64,000 bases of DNA from Clostridium sp. (GTDB lineage Bacteria > Cyanobacteriota > Vampirovibrionia > Gastranaerophilales > Gastranaerophilaceae). The stretch spans positions 29,312 through 93,311 of the forward strand of contig JAHALR010000012.1 of assembly GCA_018362895.1 (NCBI GenBank), given 5' to 3'. Positions 43,937-53,083 of the stretch are shown in pieces. The stretch's first letter is position 1, and every line of letters starts with the position of its first letter. The notes below the pieces were generated by a model, which saw nothing but the letters and a program-made list of their open reading frames with translations, made no database searches and had not been told where the DNA came from. The translations under genes were made by a program, and so were the position numbers.

Positions 43937-44629
43937 ATGAATAAAGTCAGTATAGTTGTTCCTGTATACAACGAAATCAAAACAATAGATGAGATTTTGG
44001 AAAAAATTGAAAATGCATCATTTTATGGGCTTGAGAAAGAAATTATTTTAATTGATGATATGTCAACAGACGGAACAAGAGAACATTTGAAAGATTTGGA
44101 AAATAAATATAAAGTTTTATATCACGAAAAAAATCAAGGCAAGGGTGCTGCAATTAGAACAGGGATGACTCATATAACAGGTGATATTATGGTAATTCAA
44201 GATGCGGATCTTGAGTATGATCCAAATGATTATGAAGAACTTGTCAAACTGATTGTAGAAAATAAGGCAGATGTTGTTTACGGATCAAGATTGACCGGTG
44301 CTAAGCCGTCGAGATCTTTTATGTTTACTCACCTTTTGGGGAATAAACTTTTAACCTTGACTACTAATCTTCTTTACGGTGCAACTTTGACTGATATGGA
44401 AACTTGCTATAAAGCTTTTAGGACAAGCTTTTTGGATGGTATAATAATAAAATCTGACAGGTTTGATTTTGAACCTGAAATTACTGCAAAAATGCTGAAA
44501 AAAAGAGCACGTCTTTATGAACTTCCTATTTCTTATTATGGACGGGAGTATGCCGAGGGTAAAAAAATCACCTGGGTTGATGGTATCCATGCGATTTTTG
44601 CACTCATAAGATTTAGATTTACGGATTAG
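43937..44629 (+). CDS. Family 2 glycosyltransferase, dolichyl/polyprenyl-phosphate mannosyltransferase-like
   Basis: A 230-residue GT-A enzyme: VSIVVPVYNEIKTIDEIL, IDDMSTDGTREHL, NQGKGAAIRTG and the DxD-type QDADLEYDP. Then GSRLTG and DMETCYKAFR, typical of DPM1-like enzymes that load a sugar on a polyprenyl phosphate. No membrane anchor domain is seen. Its 3' end overlaps the convergent anti-sigma gene by 11 bp. The acceptor is unknown. Confidence 0.9.
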   Translation: MNKVSIVVPVYNEIKTIDEILEKIENASFYGLEKEIILIDDMSTDGTREHLKDLENKYKVLYHEKNQGKGAAIRTGMTHITGDIMVIQDADLEYDPNDYEELVKLIVENKADVVYGSRLTGAKPSRSFMFTHLLGNKLLTLTTNLLYGATLTDMETCYKAFRTSFLDGIIIKSDRFDFEPEITAKMLKKRARLYELPISYYGREYAEGKKITWVDGIHAIFALIRFRFTD

Positions 44630-45329
44630 TCTCAAAAAACTTTTTCAAAGAATAATATTTGTTTCTATAAAGATTTTTTACAGGCTCTTCTATTGAACTG
44701 TTGTCAAAGTGTTTAAGAATTCTTTGCTGCTCTTTAATTTTTACAGGCAGGTTCAAATTCTTAGCTTCAATTGCGCTAAAGACAACCAGTCCTGTTAAAA
44801 TTGCTATCTTGGCTGTTTTGGGATGGAAATTAGAAATCATTTCTAAAATTTTTGATTCTGGTAATTTAATTACTTTTTTATTTTTTATGCTGTTTATTAC
44901 ATACTTTGAACTGTCAAAATTCATTTTCTTTTTTGTTCTGTCGAATGCATTTCTCATTTCTTTTTGCATTATATATGTATTTTTTAGCTCTTTTTGTGCC
45001 ATTTTTGACTTCATGAGATATTTTCTGAATTCGAAACACTCCTGAGAATCCAGCTCATTATCTACATAAGGAGACAAATTATCCATAAATTTTTCATGTT
45101 CTCTTATGCTGAAGCTTACTTTTTGTTGCTTTTTTTTAGCAAGTTCAAGTACCTGCTTATAGGAATCTTTCAGATTTTTTATCAGGGATTTTAAATATAA
45201 ATATTTTTTGTAACATTCATCGCAGTTCCCCAGGTGGTCTTCTATAAATGCTCGTTCTTGATAGGTAACTTTGTTATCTATGTATAAAGACAACATTGAC
45301 GAAACTTTTTTACATATAATATTAGTCAT
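44619..45329 (-). CDS. Putative anti-sigma factor with zinc-finger (ZAS) domain
   Basis: A 236-residue protein whose N-terminus has the ZAS pattern: C6, then HLGNCDECYKK (H-x3-C-x2-C), which grips ECF sigma factors. A second helical block (SPYVDNELDSQECFEFRKYL) resembles another zinc-finger-like helix pair lacking all ligands. A membrane helix is at about 190-206 (AKIAILTGLVVFSAIEA). It lies 12 bp downstream of the ECF sigma gene, so the two form a pair sensing an envelope signal. Confidence 0.83.
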   Translation of the reverse strand: MTNIICKKVSSMLSLYIDNKVTYQERAFIEDHLGNCDECYKKYLYLKSLIKNLKDSYKQVLELAKKKQQKVSFSIREHEKFMDNLSPYVDNELDSQECFEFRKYLMKSKMAQKELKNTYIMQKEMRNAFDRTKKKMNFDSSKYVINSIKNKKVIKLPESKILEMISNFHPKTAKIAILTGLVVFSAIEAKNLNLPVKIKEQQRILKHFDNSSIEEPVKNLYRNKYYSLKKFFETNP

Positions 45330-45341
45330 GATTTTCCTTTT

Positions 45342-45947
45342 TTATGCAATATATTGTTTTAAGTCTTCTTGAAGCTTATTTCTAGCTCTGGCTATTCTGG
45401 ATTTTACGGTGCCAACATTTGTTTTTGTTATTTCTGCAATTTCTTCATAACTCAAACCTTGAAATTCTCTAAGCACAATGGCAAGTCTGAAAGAATCAGG
45501 AAGTTTATGTATAGATTTTTCAATAATGCAGTGTAATTCACTGTTCAAGCTTGATTCTTCCGGTGTACATGTACTGCAAGGTACATCATTAACAGAAAAT
45601 CTGTCTTGTTCTTCATCTTCTTTTTTATCTATTGGGACAGTTTGCAGTTTTCTGTTTTTGCTTCTCAAATAATCATAGAAAAGGCGTGTTATTACTTGAT
45701 TGAGCCAGGCTTTAAATTTTGCAGGGTCTTTAAGTTTTTTGATATTTCTTGCCATTTTTAAAAGAGCTTCTTGTGTTAGGTCCAAAATATCATCACAATT
45801 GCTGCTTAAGTAATAAAAAGAGGCATATACATTGTTTTGAACTCTTTTTATTAATTCTTCCATTGCATCAAGATTGTCTTCTTGTGCCATAAGCACAAGT
45901 TCTTCGAGTGATTTATTTTTGTATTGCTTTTTATTAAAAAGGTTCAA
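45342..45947 (-). CDS. ECF-type RNA polymerase sigma factor
   Basis: A 201-residue sigma factor with regions 2 (NLDAMEELIKRVQNNVYASFYYL; DILDLTQEALLKMARNI; KFKAWLNQVITRLFYDYLR) and 4 (LPDSFRLAIVLREFQGLSYEEIAEIT ... GTVKSRIARARNKL) joined by a linker that contains CSTC. It is first in the sigma/anti-sigma pair. Its regulon is unknown; I saw no repeated ECF-type promoter in the window. Confidence 0.93.
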   Translation of the reverse strand: MNLFNKKQYKNKSLEELVLMAQEDNLDAMEELIKRVQNNVYASFYYLSSNCDDILDLTQEALLKMARNIKKLKDPAKFKAWLNQVITRLFYDYLRSKNRKLQTVPIDKKEDEEQDRFSVNDVPCSTCTPEESSLNSELHCIIEKSIHKLPDSFRLAIVLREFQGLSYEEIAEITKTNVGTVKSRIARARNKLQEDLKQYIA

Positions 45948-46050
45948 ATTTCTCCTCTTCCCTTATTTGCATTTATGCTATTTTAAAAATAAAGGAAGCT
46001 CTGGTTTTTTCACACGCTCATTATTATATAAACATGTCGATAATATTTTT

Positions 46051-46707
46051 TTAAAGACTTACAACACACAAATCTTCATCCAGTTTAATTTCAAAGTAAG
46101 TGTTTGCTGGTATGTTCAAATCCTTTCCGGTTTTGAAAAGAGAAGCTATTGGTGATATTAAAAGGTCAGCGGCTTGCAAAGCTGCTGCACCCAAATAGAC
46201 AAAAGGTCTTTTCGCATTGCTGATTGTACAAAGATTGTTTGTGCAAGGATCTTTGTATATGCTGTTTATTGTTCCATTGGAGAGTGTATCTCCGAGATTT
46301 GTTAAGTATATAGAGCTTCCGGCAAGGTTATTCATAAATACTCTTTGGTTTTCTTTTTTTGTAATAAGAGCTTTGACCGGATATGTTATATTGTCTATGG
46401 TAATTTTTTCAAGAGCAATTTTAACTCTGCCGCTTCTGCCTGCATAACCAGGAGATTTGGTTTTGACTATTTTCCCTTTAAATGCAACTTTTGAAGGTGA
46501 CTTGGGATAGAATATACTTTCTTTTCCAAGTGATTCAAATTTTACCGGGGTTCCTTCCATAACATCACTTGTCAGTCTTAAATCGGATTTTACCAGGAAG
46601 GTTCTTCCTTTCTTTAATTTAACTGCGGTGACTTCTTCATCAGCGAAGGTATATAGCGGATGGAATAAAGACAAAAATATCGCAGCACAAATAAGCAGTC
46701 TAATCAT
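46051..46707 (-). CDS. Secreted hypothetical protein
   Basis: A 218-residue protein with a signal peptide (MIRLLICAAIFLSLFHPLYTFA). The mature part is beta-rich and basic (VKLKKGRTFLVKSDLRLTSD; APSKVAFKGKIVKTKSPGYAGRSGRVKIALEKI-like blocks), with one hydrophobic segment near 170-190. Two Cys pairs (DPCTNNLC; DLCVVSL) could form a disulfide. No family is recognised. It lies upstream of the ECF sigma gene on the same strand with a 103-bp gap. Confidence 0.65.
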   Translation of the reverse strand: MIRLLICAAIFLSLFHPLYTFADEEVTAVKLKKGRTFLVKSDLRLTSDVMEGTPVKFESLGKESIFYPKSPSKVAFKGKIVKTKSPGYAGRSGRVKIALEKITIDNITYPVKALITKKENQRVFMNNLAGSSIYLTNLGDTLSNGTINSIYKDPCTNNLCTISNAKRPFVYLGAAALQAADLLISPIASLFKTGKDLNIPANTYFEIKLDEDLCVVSL

Positions 46708-47085
46708 AAAAACCTCTAAAGTGTAATGTCTAAAATTGATACTCCCTTGCTACGGGGTTTATATCATACATACAAAAACGGTTATATGTATCATATGTTT
46801 ATTGTATTTACAAAATCTCATTTTGTATTTTCAGATATCAGCTTTTTTCATGTTACAAAAAATAAATTGTAATTTTTACACTAAATTGCCCAACTGGGTA
46901 ATGGATTCCTATTTTGTGTGACATAGAATTGGAACTAAGATATATGGCTGATAGATAATACCTGTCAGGATATGTCTCTGCATTAATCATATCAGGTCCT
47001 TAAAAATATACTTAATAAAAATTTATTTCCCATCAATTCGATATTTATACCAATTACATCAATTTATAATTTAGGAGTTTTTAAA
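46708..47085. other. Gene-free region, 378 bp
   Basis: Divergent promoter region between the secreted gene and the frameshifted CBS gene. I see A/T-rich sequence and a GATATG...CATATC inverted repeat (about 46973-46999), but no gene, tRNA or riboswitch. TTAGGAG just before 47086 is the ribosome site of the next gene. Confidence 0.4.
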
Positions 47086-47485
47086 ATGTTAAAAGACAAT
47101 TACTCTTCAACAGCAGCAGCTGAATTCGTAGTTTACCCTCCAACATTTATTGATTGTGTCCCTATGGTAAAAATCACAATGAAACAAAAAATTAAAAACA
47201 TGCTGGAGCGTATTGTGAAAATTGATCTTTCTTTGAAAAAAAGATTTTCTAAACTTTGGTAAAAAGAAGAAGCCTTTCGACTCTGATTCATACAAAAATA
47301 AAGAAAAGGCTGAATTTACTGTAATTGCTTATCCTGAATCAGATATAAAAGAAGTTCTGCATATTATGAATTCTCTCAAGCTGACTTCTATTCCTGTGGC
47401 AGAAAATCCTTGGAATAAAAAACTCGTAGGTTACATGGATAAAAGTTCAATAGAGAAAGAACTTGAAGAAAATTCAAAGCATTAA
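47086..47485 (+). pseudogene. Frameshifted CBS-domain protein
   Basis: An ATG at 47086 with a good ribosome site opens a 58-codon frame (MLKDNYSSTAAAEFVVYPP start) that stops at 47260-47262. From 47237 another frame continues through DFLNFGKKKKPFDSD to 47485 and encodes a CBS-like unit: SDIKEVLHIMNSLKLTSIPVA ... KKLVGYMDKSSIEKEL. Joining the frames at the A7 tract (47236-47242) gives one protein of about 132 residues. This is a decayed gene, a slippage-switched gene or a sequencing error. Confidence 0.6.
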
Positions 47486-47654
47486 GCATTAACATTCTTT
47501 TAGAGATAGAATTAGAGACAACAAAGCTGATTATATATTTTAAAATGTTCTATTGTATCAATTTATGAAATGTTTTTTTTATGATAGCAAATTTTCGTGA
47601 ATATTCGTTTTAGAATAAAAAAAGATTTTGTGAATTTTTATTTGGAATGAACAA

Positions 47655-48698
47655 TTGTTATCTATATCACCAGCTCAAAATGTGAATAATAAAAAAACTT
47701 CTTTCGGAAAAAAATTACAGGTATTGAATTCAAATTCCTATGTTCCGATAAAAGCCCGATCTGTACTTGAAGATAGAGTCTTCAAATCACAGGCAGATAC
47801 TGCTATGAAAGAGGGTCATTTTGAAAAAGCAATTGAGTTGTATCATAAAGCTTTAGCTGTAAATCCTGATGACATTGAACTTCATCTGAGCATTGCAAAA
47901 ACATATAATTTCAATAAGCAATATAACAATGCTATTTTTCATTTAGAAAAATATGTTTCACTAAAACCTGATGATATAGAAAACATAACCCTTCTGGGTG
48001 AATGTTATAAAAAATCGGGCAAGTTTTCACAGGCAATTGAAAAGTTCAATAAAGCTCTTTTGATTGAGCCTAATTATGATTATGCAAGAAGAAATCTTCT
48101 GGATGCACAAAATCTTTATAATGCCTGTTTGAACCCGACAAAAGCCCGTCAGGAAAGATATGATGCCGCAATTAATAACCTGACTGAAGCAGTAAAAATT
48201 GCAAAAAATTATCTTCCAAAAGGTTATATGGATGACATGAAAGATATGACTGTATCTTTTGACAAAACTTCCCAGATGGGAGGACGTTCAAATATTGCAC
48301 AATATGAGCATAATAAAAGAAAAATTTCCGTGACTGATGAATATACTTATGCCAGTCCTAAACTGGTAGGTGCATATTTAATACATGAATTTACACATGG
48401 AAAAGACAATGACCCTTATACTTCAATCAGAGAAGAACAGGATGCATATAGAGTTCAAGCAAAATATTGGGTAGAAAATGTCAAAGATGTCTATGATCCT
48501 GAAATGGATTATGTAGCTGATTTATACAAGCAGTCAGCAGAAACACTTGATAAAAGAGTTGCGGAAATATACAAACTCAGGGATCCCGGGATTCCTGAAA
48601 CTTCTTATAATCATCCACCAAACGGTAAAAAAGCGGCGGCTTATGGACTTTCAGGACTTTCTGACCAGCCGTTGAAGGCATATGAAATTATCGTGTAG
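47655..48698 (+). CDS. TPR protein with HExxH metallopeptidase-like domain
   Basis: A 347-residue protein, no signal peptide. Residues about 40-155 are three TPR units (KEGHFEKAIELYHKALAVNP; NKQYNNAIFHLEKYVSLKP; SGKFSQAIEKFNKALLIEP). The second half holds HEFTH (H244, E245, H248) and REEQDAYRVQAKYW, where a Glu could be the third zinc ligand. The start is a TTG at 47655 behind GGAATGA; an ATG at 47647 is out of frame. The short N-terminal NNKKTSFGKK recalls the ISFKG segment of the HTH-array protein at 62-63.5 kb. The substrate is unknown. Confidence 0.72.
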   Translation: MLSISPAQNVNNKKTSFGKKLQVLNSNSYVPIKARSVLEDRVFKSQADTAMKEGHFEKAIELYHKALAVNPDDIELHLSIAKTYNFNKQYNNAIFHLEKYVSLKPDDIENITLLGECYKKSGKFSQAIEKFNKALLIEPNYDYARRNLLDAQNLYNACLNPTKARQERYDAAINNLTEAVKIAKNYLPKGYMDDMKDMTVSFDKTSQMGGRSNIAQYEHNKRKISVTDEYTYASPKLVGAYLIHEFTHGKDNDPYTSIREEQDAYRVQAKYWVENVKDVYDPEMDYVADLYKQSAETLDKRVAEIYKLRDPGIPETSYNHPPNGKKAAAYGLSGLSDQPLKAYEIIV

Positions 48699-48801
48699 AT
48701 ATGTAAATAAGTGTAACGATATCACTAATTTTTATACTATGTTCATGCAAAAATAATTCTTGAGGTTACTTATAATACCGGACAGATAAAAACAGATTAG
48801 T

Positions 48802-50517
48802 ATGAAAGTTCCACCCCTAAATCATGCAGATTATTTAATAAAAACAGCTGGAAAATATCAAGCTCTTGGTAGAAAATTTGTTACAAGTTTGGATAAGTCA
48901 GGAGCAATACTTCCTGTTGTGTTACTTGAGGCTACTGTAACCGGAGGTCGAACATACCAGGCTTATCAAAGAGACGGTTTTGTAGAAGCACGTGAAAGAG
49001 TTACTGAAGAATCTCTGGGTGCTGTATTTTGGCTTTTCGGCGCAAAAATGTTTGGTAATTTATTTGATAAATTGGGCAGAAAGTTCCTGAATATTCCTAA
49101 AAAAATGCCTGATGTTGGTCGAGATGCTGTAAGGACTCCTTTTGACAATTTTATTGCGCATGCCGCTGACAAACTAAAACTTACGCCGGATAAGGCAGAA
49201 CAAATTAAGAAAAATCTTGCACGTTATTCGGTTGGCAAAACTGCTGCTAGCATTATTACTGCTTGTTTGTTTATTGGTTATGTTGTTCCTAAGCTTAACC
49301 AGGGGATAACAAAACATTTGTTCGGAAGAATGAATTCTGCTGATCCGAACCATGAAAAAGCACCTGATCCTTTAAAAAATAAAATTACCTTGAAGGATGC
49401 ACGAGCAATTTTGACGGCAAAAGATGTTTCTATTAATGCTGTGGAAAACTTTAAGGCAAGAAAAACCCTGTCTTCCGATATGCAAAAACAAAACACTTCT
49501 ATTCCGTCTTTTAAAGCAGGGGCTGATTCTCTATTACGTATAGTTCAAAACTTTGAAGAGAATGATGTTTGGAAACTTATGGGTACAGATGTTGGTACTG
49601 TTACAGGTAGAACTGCCAATGCCAGAAACAAAGATGAGCGTATAGAAATTATGTTCAGAGATATTTCATCTATATATTTCTATTGCTTCTCTATGCCTGC
49701 TATTGTTAAATTTATGAATAATCATGATGAATTTGGCGGAAAAAATACAAAATTAAATCCGATGAGTGCGGCACAAGTGCATAACTATTTAGTTGAAGAA
49801 ATGCATAAAAAAGGCGTAAGTGAAATGTCTACCGAACTATTTAGCAAATTTGCTTTAGGTTCAGGAAATGTCAATGAAGATTTTATGACGGAGGCATTTG
49901 GAAAAGCGCAGAAACCTATAAATAAAAAATATCTGTTCGGCTTAATAAAGAAAGAACAAAAGCCGCCGATGAGAATAGTTTCACTTGAACGCTTTAAAGA
50001 ACTTGTTGATGTATATTACAAGAATAGTTCTGAATCTGAAATACTCAAACTAACTGCTGAAAAAATGTCTGAGTTGCAGCCTAAAAAAGGCGGTACAAGT
50101 ATACTTACCGAAATTCAAGTTCAGGATGTTTTTAAAGGCGGTGTTTTGAGACAGCCAGACTTTTTGAAATCAGTATTTAACAACATACTAAAAGACAAAA
50201 ATGATGCTTCACCGATTACAAACAAATACAAATATATTTCTGCTGAAAAACTGGAAGACTTACGTTCACAGGTTTACAATTATGCAGAGTCCATTATTAC
50301 TGATGCTGAAAGAAATAAAACAAAAGTAACATGGGAATCAATGAAGAAAATGAATAAAAGGAACATGTATAGAAATGGAATGTTTATGGCATTGGCTATG
50401 GGTGTATCTTCTTTGTTCCTTTCGACAATTATTCCCAAAATTCAATATTATATTACATATCTTAGAACAGGTAAGAATTCGTTTCCCGGAACGGAAAATC
50501 TTAATCAAAACAAATAA
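48802..50517 (+). CDS. Large unrecognised membrane-associated protein
   Basis: A 571-residue protein with no family I can name. Hydrophobic stretches lie near residues 34-48, 72-88 (LGAVFWLFGAKMFGNLF), 149-167 (ASIITACLFIGYVVPKL) and 530-552 (FMALAMGVSSLFLSTIIPKI), so it may span the membrane two to four times, with a large polar middle containing Lys-rich helices. It has no signal peptide. It lies 103 bp after the TPR-HExxH gene in the same direction and ends at a terminator. Probably lineage-specific. Confidence 0.65.
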   Translation: MKVPPLNHADYLIKTAGKYQALGRKFVTSLDKSGAILPVVLLEATVTGGRTYQAYQRDGFVEARERVTEESLGAVFWLFGAKMFGNLFDKLGRKFLNIPKKMPDVGRDAVRTPFDNFIAHAADKLKLTPDKAEQIKKNLARYSVGKTAASIITACLFIGYVVPKLNQGITKHLFGRMNSADPNHEKAPDPLKNKITLKDARAILTAKDVSINAVENFKARKTLSSDMQKQNTSIPSFKAGADSLLRIVQNFEENDVWKLMGTDVGTVTGRTANARNKDERIEIMFRDISSIYFYCFSMPAIVKFMNNHDEFGGKNTKLNPMSAAQVHNYLVEEMHKKGVSEMSTELFSKFALGSGNVNEDFMTEAFGKAQKPINKKYLFGLIKKEQKPPMRIVSLERFKELVDVYYKNSSESEILKLTAEKMSELQPKKGGTSILTEIQVQDVFKGGVLRQPDFLKSVFNNILKDKNDASPITNKYKYISAEKLEDLRSQVYNYAESIITDAERNKTKVTWESMKKMNKRNMYRNGMFMALAMGVSSLFLSTIIPKIQYYITYLRTGKNSFPGTENLNQNK

Positions 50518-50546
50518 AAAGCCTTACATATCAGTAAGGCTTTTTT
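50516..50546. terminator. Bidirectional terminator
   Basis: AAAAAGCCTTAC/GTAAGGCTTTTT stem with loop ATATCA, between convergent genes. Confidence 0.9.
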
Positions 50547-50547
50547 A

Positions 50548-52227
50548 TTAGAAACTATATCCTTTATTTTGAATTAATGTTTTTACATTAGCTTCAAATT
50601 TGCTGATTAGTTTGTCTGCATCAATTGTGTAAACATAATTGTTTGAAGTTGTTGCCCATTCTGTGCAGTCACTCAGAGCGGCTTCACCTGCTTTGTCCAG
50701 CATAGATTGAAGCTCTGATGCTGTGATTTGTCCTCCGTATTTGGCGACGATTTTGTTTTTAATTGGTGTTAATATTTCAGATTCTGCTTTTGCTTGTATT
50801 TCAGCTGCACTGCTGACATTTACAACTTGAATGTCTTTATTTACTCCGGCTTCATTTGCTACTGAAGCCATGCTGGTTGTGTAAATTCCTTTATATGCTT
50901 CTTTTTCTCTTGCTGCTTTTTCTTCTGCCGCTTTTTTTTCAGCTTCAACTTCTGCTGTTGTCTTACCGTTGTTTGCACATAATGAATTAAATTCAGCGAA
51001 GAATTTATCAGCAACTGCTTTTATACTGTATTCACCAAGTGTCTTCTTGTGCATGTTCAAGAAACCATGTTTTTCTGACCATGTACTAATAAGTGATGAA
51101 TCAGCTACTGTGGCTGCAACAGCTTTGTTTATGTATGTTTGCAATTCATCAGTCATCTGATCTCCGAGATTTGAAACTAAGGCATTTGCGATTGCCGTTA
51201 AATCGGCATCCATCTGTTGCTCTAGTTCTTTTCTTCTGTTGCCTTCGGAGTTATCAGTACTTTCAACTTTTCTTTTATCACCTCTAGAGTATGCAGTTGA
51301 CAGACCTGCTGTTGTCAATACGTTAGTAATGTCATAATCAGGAATACTACTTGTTGTGGTATCAGAACCTGAGGTAGTTCCGTCGGTTGATGTTGAGCCA
51401 TCTGTACCTTCAGTGCCGTCAACTTCTGTTAACGAACCTGCATTTACATTTTTGACATGGTCGTGGTCTTCAACCCATTCATTTGCTTGATCAAGATTTT
51501 TTAATAAAATCTCTTGAAGTTTTGCTTTGTATTCGGCTGAGTTTGTACCGTATTGTGCTGCAACAGCATCAAGCTCATCCATGTCGGATTGTGGCATCCA
51601 TTGATTTATGTTGGCGCATAAATCATCAAAAATATTTTTTGCTATTTGGTATTGTGGATCAGTTGGATCCATAAGTAATGCATTTAAAATATAGTGAATA
51701 TCAAATTCTTGATTTGTATATGTTATGTTTGCATAATTGCCTGCAAGGGTAAATGTTGTAGAATCTTGACCATCATCAAGATTTCCGAATGTATAATCTG
51801 TTATGACTGCGGTGTTATAACCGAAGTTTATTGTGTCAATATTCGTGCCGTTTGGCATTCCTAAGGCTTTTGCAACTTCTTCATTGCCTTCAAGCTTTCT
51901 GTATGTGCCATTATCATAATCAAATTCATAATAGCAGTCTTCGTCTGTACTTTGATAAATTGCTCCGGAGCCGTTTGAAAGATGTTTACCGGCATTCAAG
52001 GTATTTCCTTCTGAGCCGTCGCTAACATTAGCATTGCCGGTTTCAAGGTAATTTTCCACCTGTTGGTTAAAATTTTGGTAATATCCTTTCATTACAAGCC
52101 AAGATTCAAAATCCATACTGCTGTTATTGGATTTGCAGTAGCTCTGGTACATTGGATAATATACTTGATATTCTGTCAAATGTGATATTGAACCTGATGA
52201 ACCTGTTCCGCCTACACCTTGTACCAT
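50548..52227 (-). CDS. Large unrecognised protein with Thr/Ser/Asp linker
   Basis: A 559-residue protein with no signal peptide or membrane helix. It opens MVQGVGGTGSSGSISHLTEY, has a helical first part with YQ-rich stretches (EYQVYYPMYQSYC), a low-complexity linker near 275-300 (GTDGSTSTDGTTSGSDTTTS) and a helical C-terminal half with an Ala/Glu/Lys coiled coil (AEKKAAEEKAAREKEAYKG). The polar, Gly/Ser-rich N-terminus is like proteins exported by flagellar or other type III systems, but this is only suggestive. Confidence 0.6.
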   Translation of the reverse strand: MVQGVGGTGSSGSISHLTEYQVYYPMYQSYCKSNNSSMDFESWLVMKGYYQNFNQQVENYLETGNANVSDGSEGNTLNAGKHLSNGSGAIYQSTDEDCYYEFDYDNGTYRKLEGNEEVAKALGMPNGTNIDTINFGYNTAVITDYTFGNLDDGQDSTTFTLAGNYANITYTNQEFDIHYILNALLMDPTDPQYQIAKNIFDDLCANINQWMPQSDMDELDAVAAQYGTNSAEYKAKLQEILLKNLDQANEWVEDHDHVKNVNAGSLTEVDGTEGTDGSTSTDGTTSGSDTTTSSIPDYDITNVLTTAGLSTAYSRGDKRKVESTDNSEGNRRKELEQQMDADLTAIANALVSNLGDQMTDELQTYINKAVAATVADSSLISTWSEKHGFLNMHKKTLGEYSIKAVADKFFAEFNSLCANNGKTTAEVEAEKKAAEEKAAREKEAYKGIYTTSMASVANEAGVNKDIQVVNVSSAAEIQAKAESEILTPIKNKIVAKYGGQITASELQSMLDKAGEAALSDCTEWATTSNNYVYTIDADKLISKFEANVKTLIQNKGYSF

Positions 52228-52351
52228 TTTTGACTCCTGTTTCTGTTAAATTTAATCGCACTACATATATATAAAAACATTTTGTATATACAAAAACCAT
52301 AAAAAGTATATAAATTTACAATTCTTAACTTTCTCTGATTAGCTGTATATA

Positions 52352-52368
52352 ATGATTGCATGCATCAT
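52352..52368. repeat. Palindrome in the spacer before the small helical genes
   Basis: ATGATTGCATGCATCAT, a near-perfect dyad around GCATGC. A TATAAT (52347-52352) with TTAACT 16 bp upstream lies directly before it, so it could overlap a plus-strand transcription start and act as an operator. Confidence 0.3.
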
Positions 52369-52480
52369 GTCGATATTTTGATTTAAAAACTTTAATGTTT
52401 TTCTGGTACATTTAATATAATTTTACAAATATTAATATTAGAATATACAGCTTTTGTATAGTTATATTAAATTTTGAAAA

Positions 52481-52489
52481 TGCTATAAT
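52481..52489 (+). promoter_or_regulatory. Extended -10 promoter element
   Basis: TGCTATAAT, 31 bp before the 67-residue gene; the same element drives the M48-like gene. No strong -35 box. Confidence 0.4.
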
Positions 52490-52519
52490 TTATTTATAGA
52501 AAATAATAAAGGAATTTTT

Positions 52520-52723
52520 ATGACAAGTTCAATTAGCTCTGTTAGCTCGGCAATGGCAGATCAAACAGCAAGCCTTCAAATGCAGGTAAAATTGATGTCT
52601 ATGCAAAAACAACAAGGTGCAATAGCACTTTCACTTTTGCAGGGGGCAATTAATGCTGTACCCCAAGATCCTTCTACCATTACCTCAGCGCAGTTAAAAT
52701 CCCCAATTGATATTAGAGTGTAA
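52520..52723 (+). CDS. Small protein, possible YjfB-like motility protein
   Basis: A 67-residue protein (MTSSISSVSSAMADQTASLQ start) with a Gln/Met/Leu-rich helix (MQVKLMSMQKQQGAIALSLL) and a polar end. The pattern of alternating S/A/M/Q followed by QxxxAxxLLxxA matches the YjfB family of small putative motility proteins, found near flagellar genes in many bacteria. Similarity is short, so the call is tentative. AAAGGAA is its ribosome site. The next small gene follows after 42 bp. Confidence 0.55.
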   Translation: MTSSISSVSSAMADQTASLQMQVKLMSMQKQQGAIALSLLQGAINAVPQDPSTITSAQLKSPIDIRV

Positions 52724-52765
52724 AATTTAATTTAATAAGTATTAAAAATAGATAGGAAGTGTTTT

Positions 52766-53071
52766 ATGATACTTAGTTATTCTTCAGCAGAACAATCACA
52801 ATCAGCTGTTTCAATGGATGCTTGGCTTGCAAAATTGCAAGAAGGTAAAAAAAGCACACAGCAGCTTCAATCAGAGTTGCTAAACAGCACTACTGAAATA
52901 ATAAAAGATATTCAAGACAAAGCTCTTGAAAAAGCAAAAGAGGAAAAAACCGAAGAACAACAAAAAGGAGAAGAAGCTGTCGAAGTTGCTGTTTCTTCAA
53001 TGTCTGTTTCATCAACATCAGATGTTCCTGAAACAACTTCAGAAGATTCTTCCGTTGATGTAAAAGCATAA
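52766..53071 (+). CDS. Small acidic helical protein, unknown
   Basis: A 101-residue protein. The first 60 residues form an amphipathic helix (LAKLQEGKKSTQQLQSELLN ... KALEKAKEEKTEEQQKGEEA), the rest is a Ser/Thr/Glu-rich disordered tail (SSMSVSSTSDVPETTSEDSS). AGGAAG precedes the ATG. It lies between the YjfB-like gene and the uracil-DNA glycosylase gene, all in one direction with gaps of 42 and 12 bp, so the three may be one transcript. Confidence 0.6.
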   Translation: MILSYSSAEQSQSAVSMDAWLAKLQEGKKSTQQLQSELLNSTTEIIKDIQDKALEKAKEEKTEEQQKGEEAVEVAVSSMSVSSTSDVPETTSEDSSVDVKA

Positions 53072-53083
53072 GAAATAAGTATT

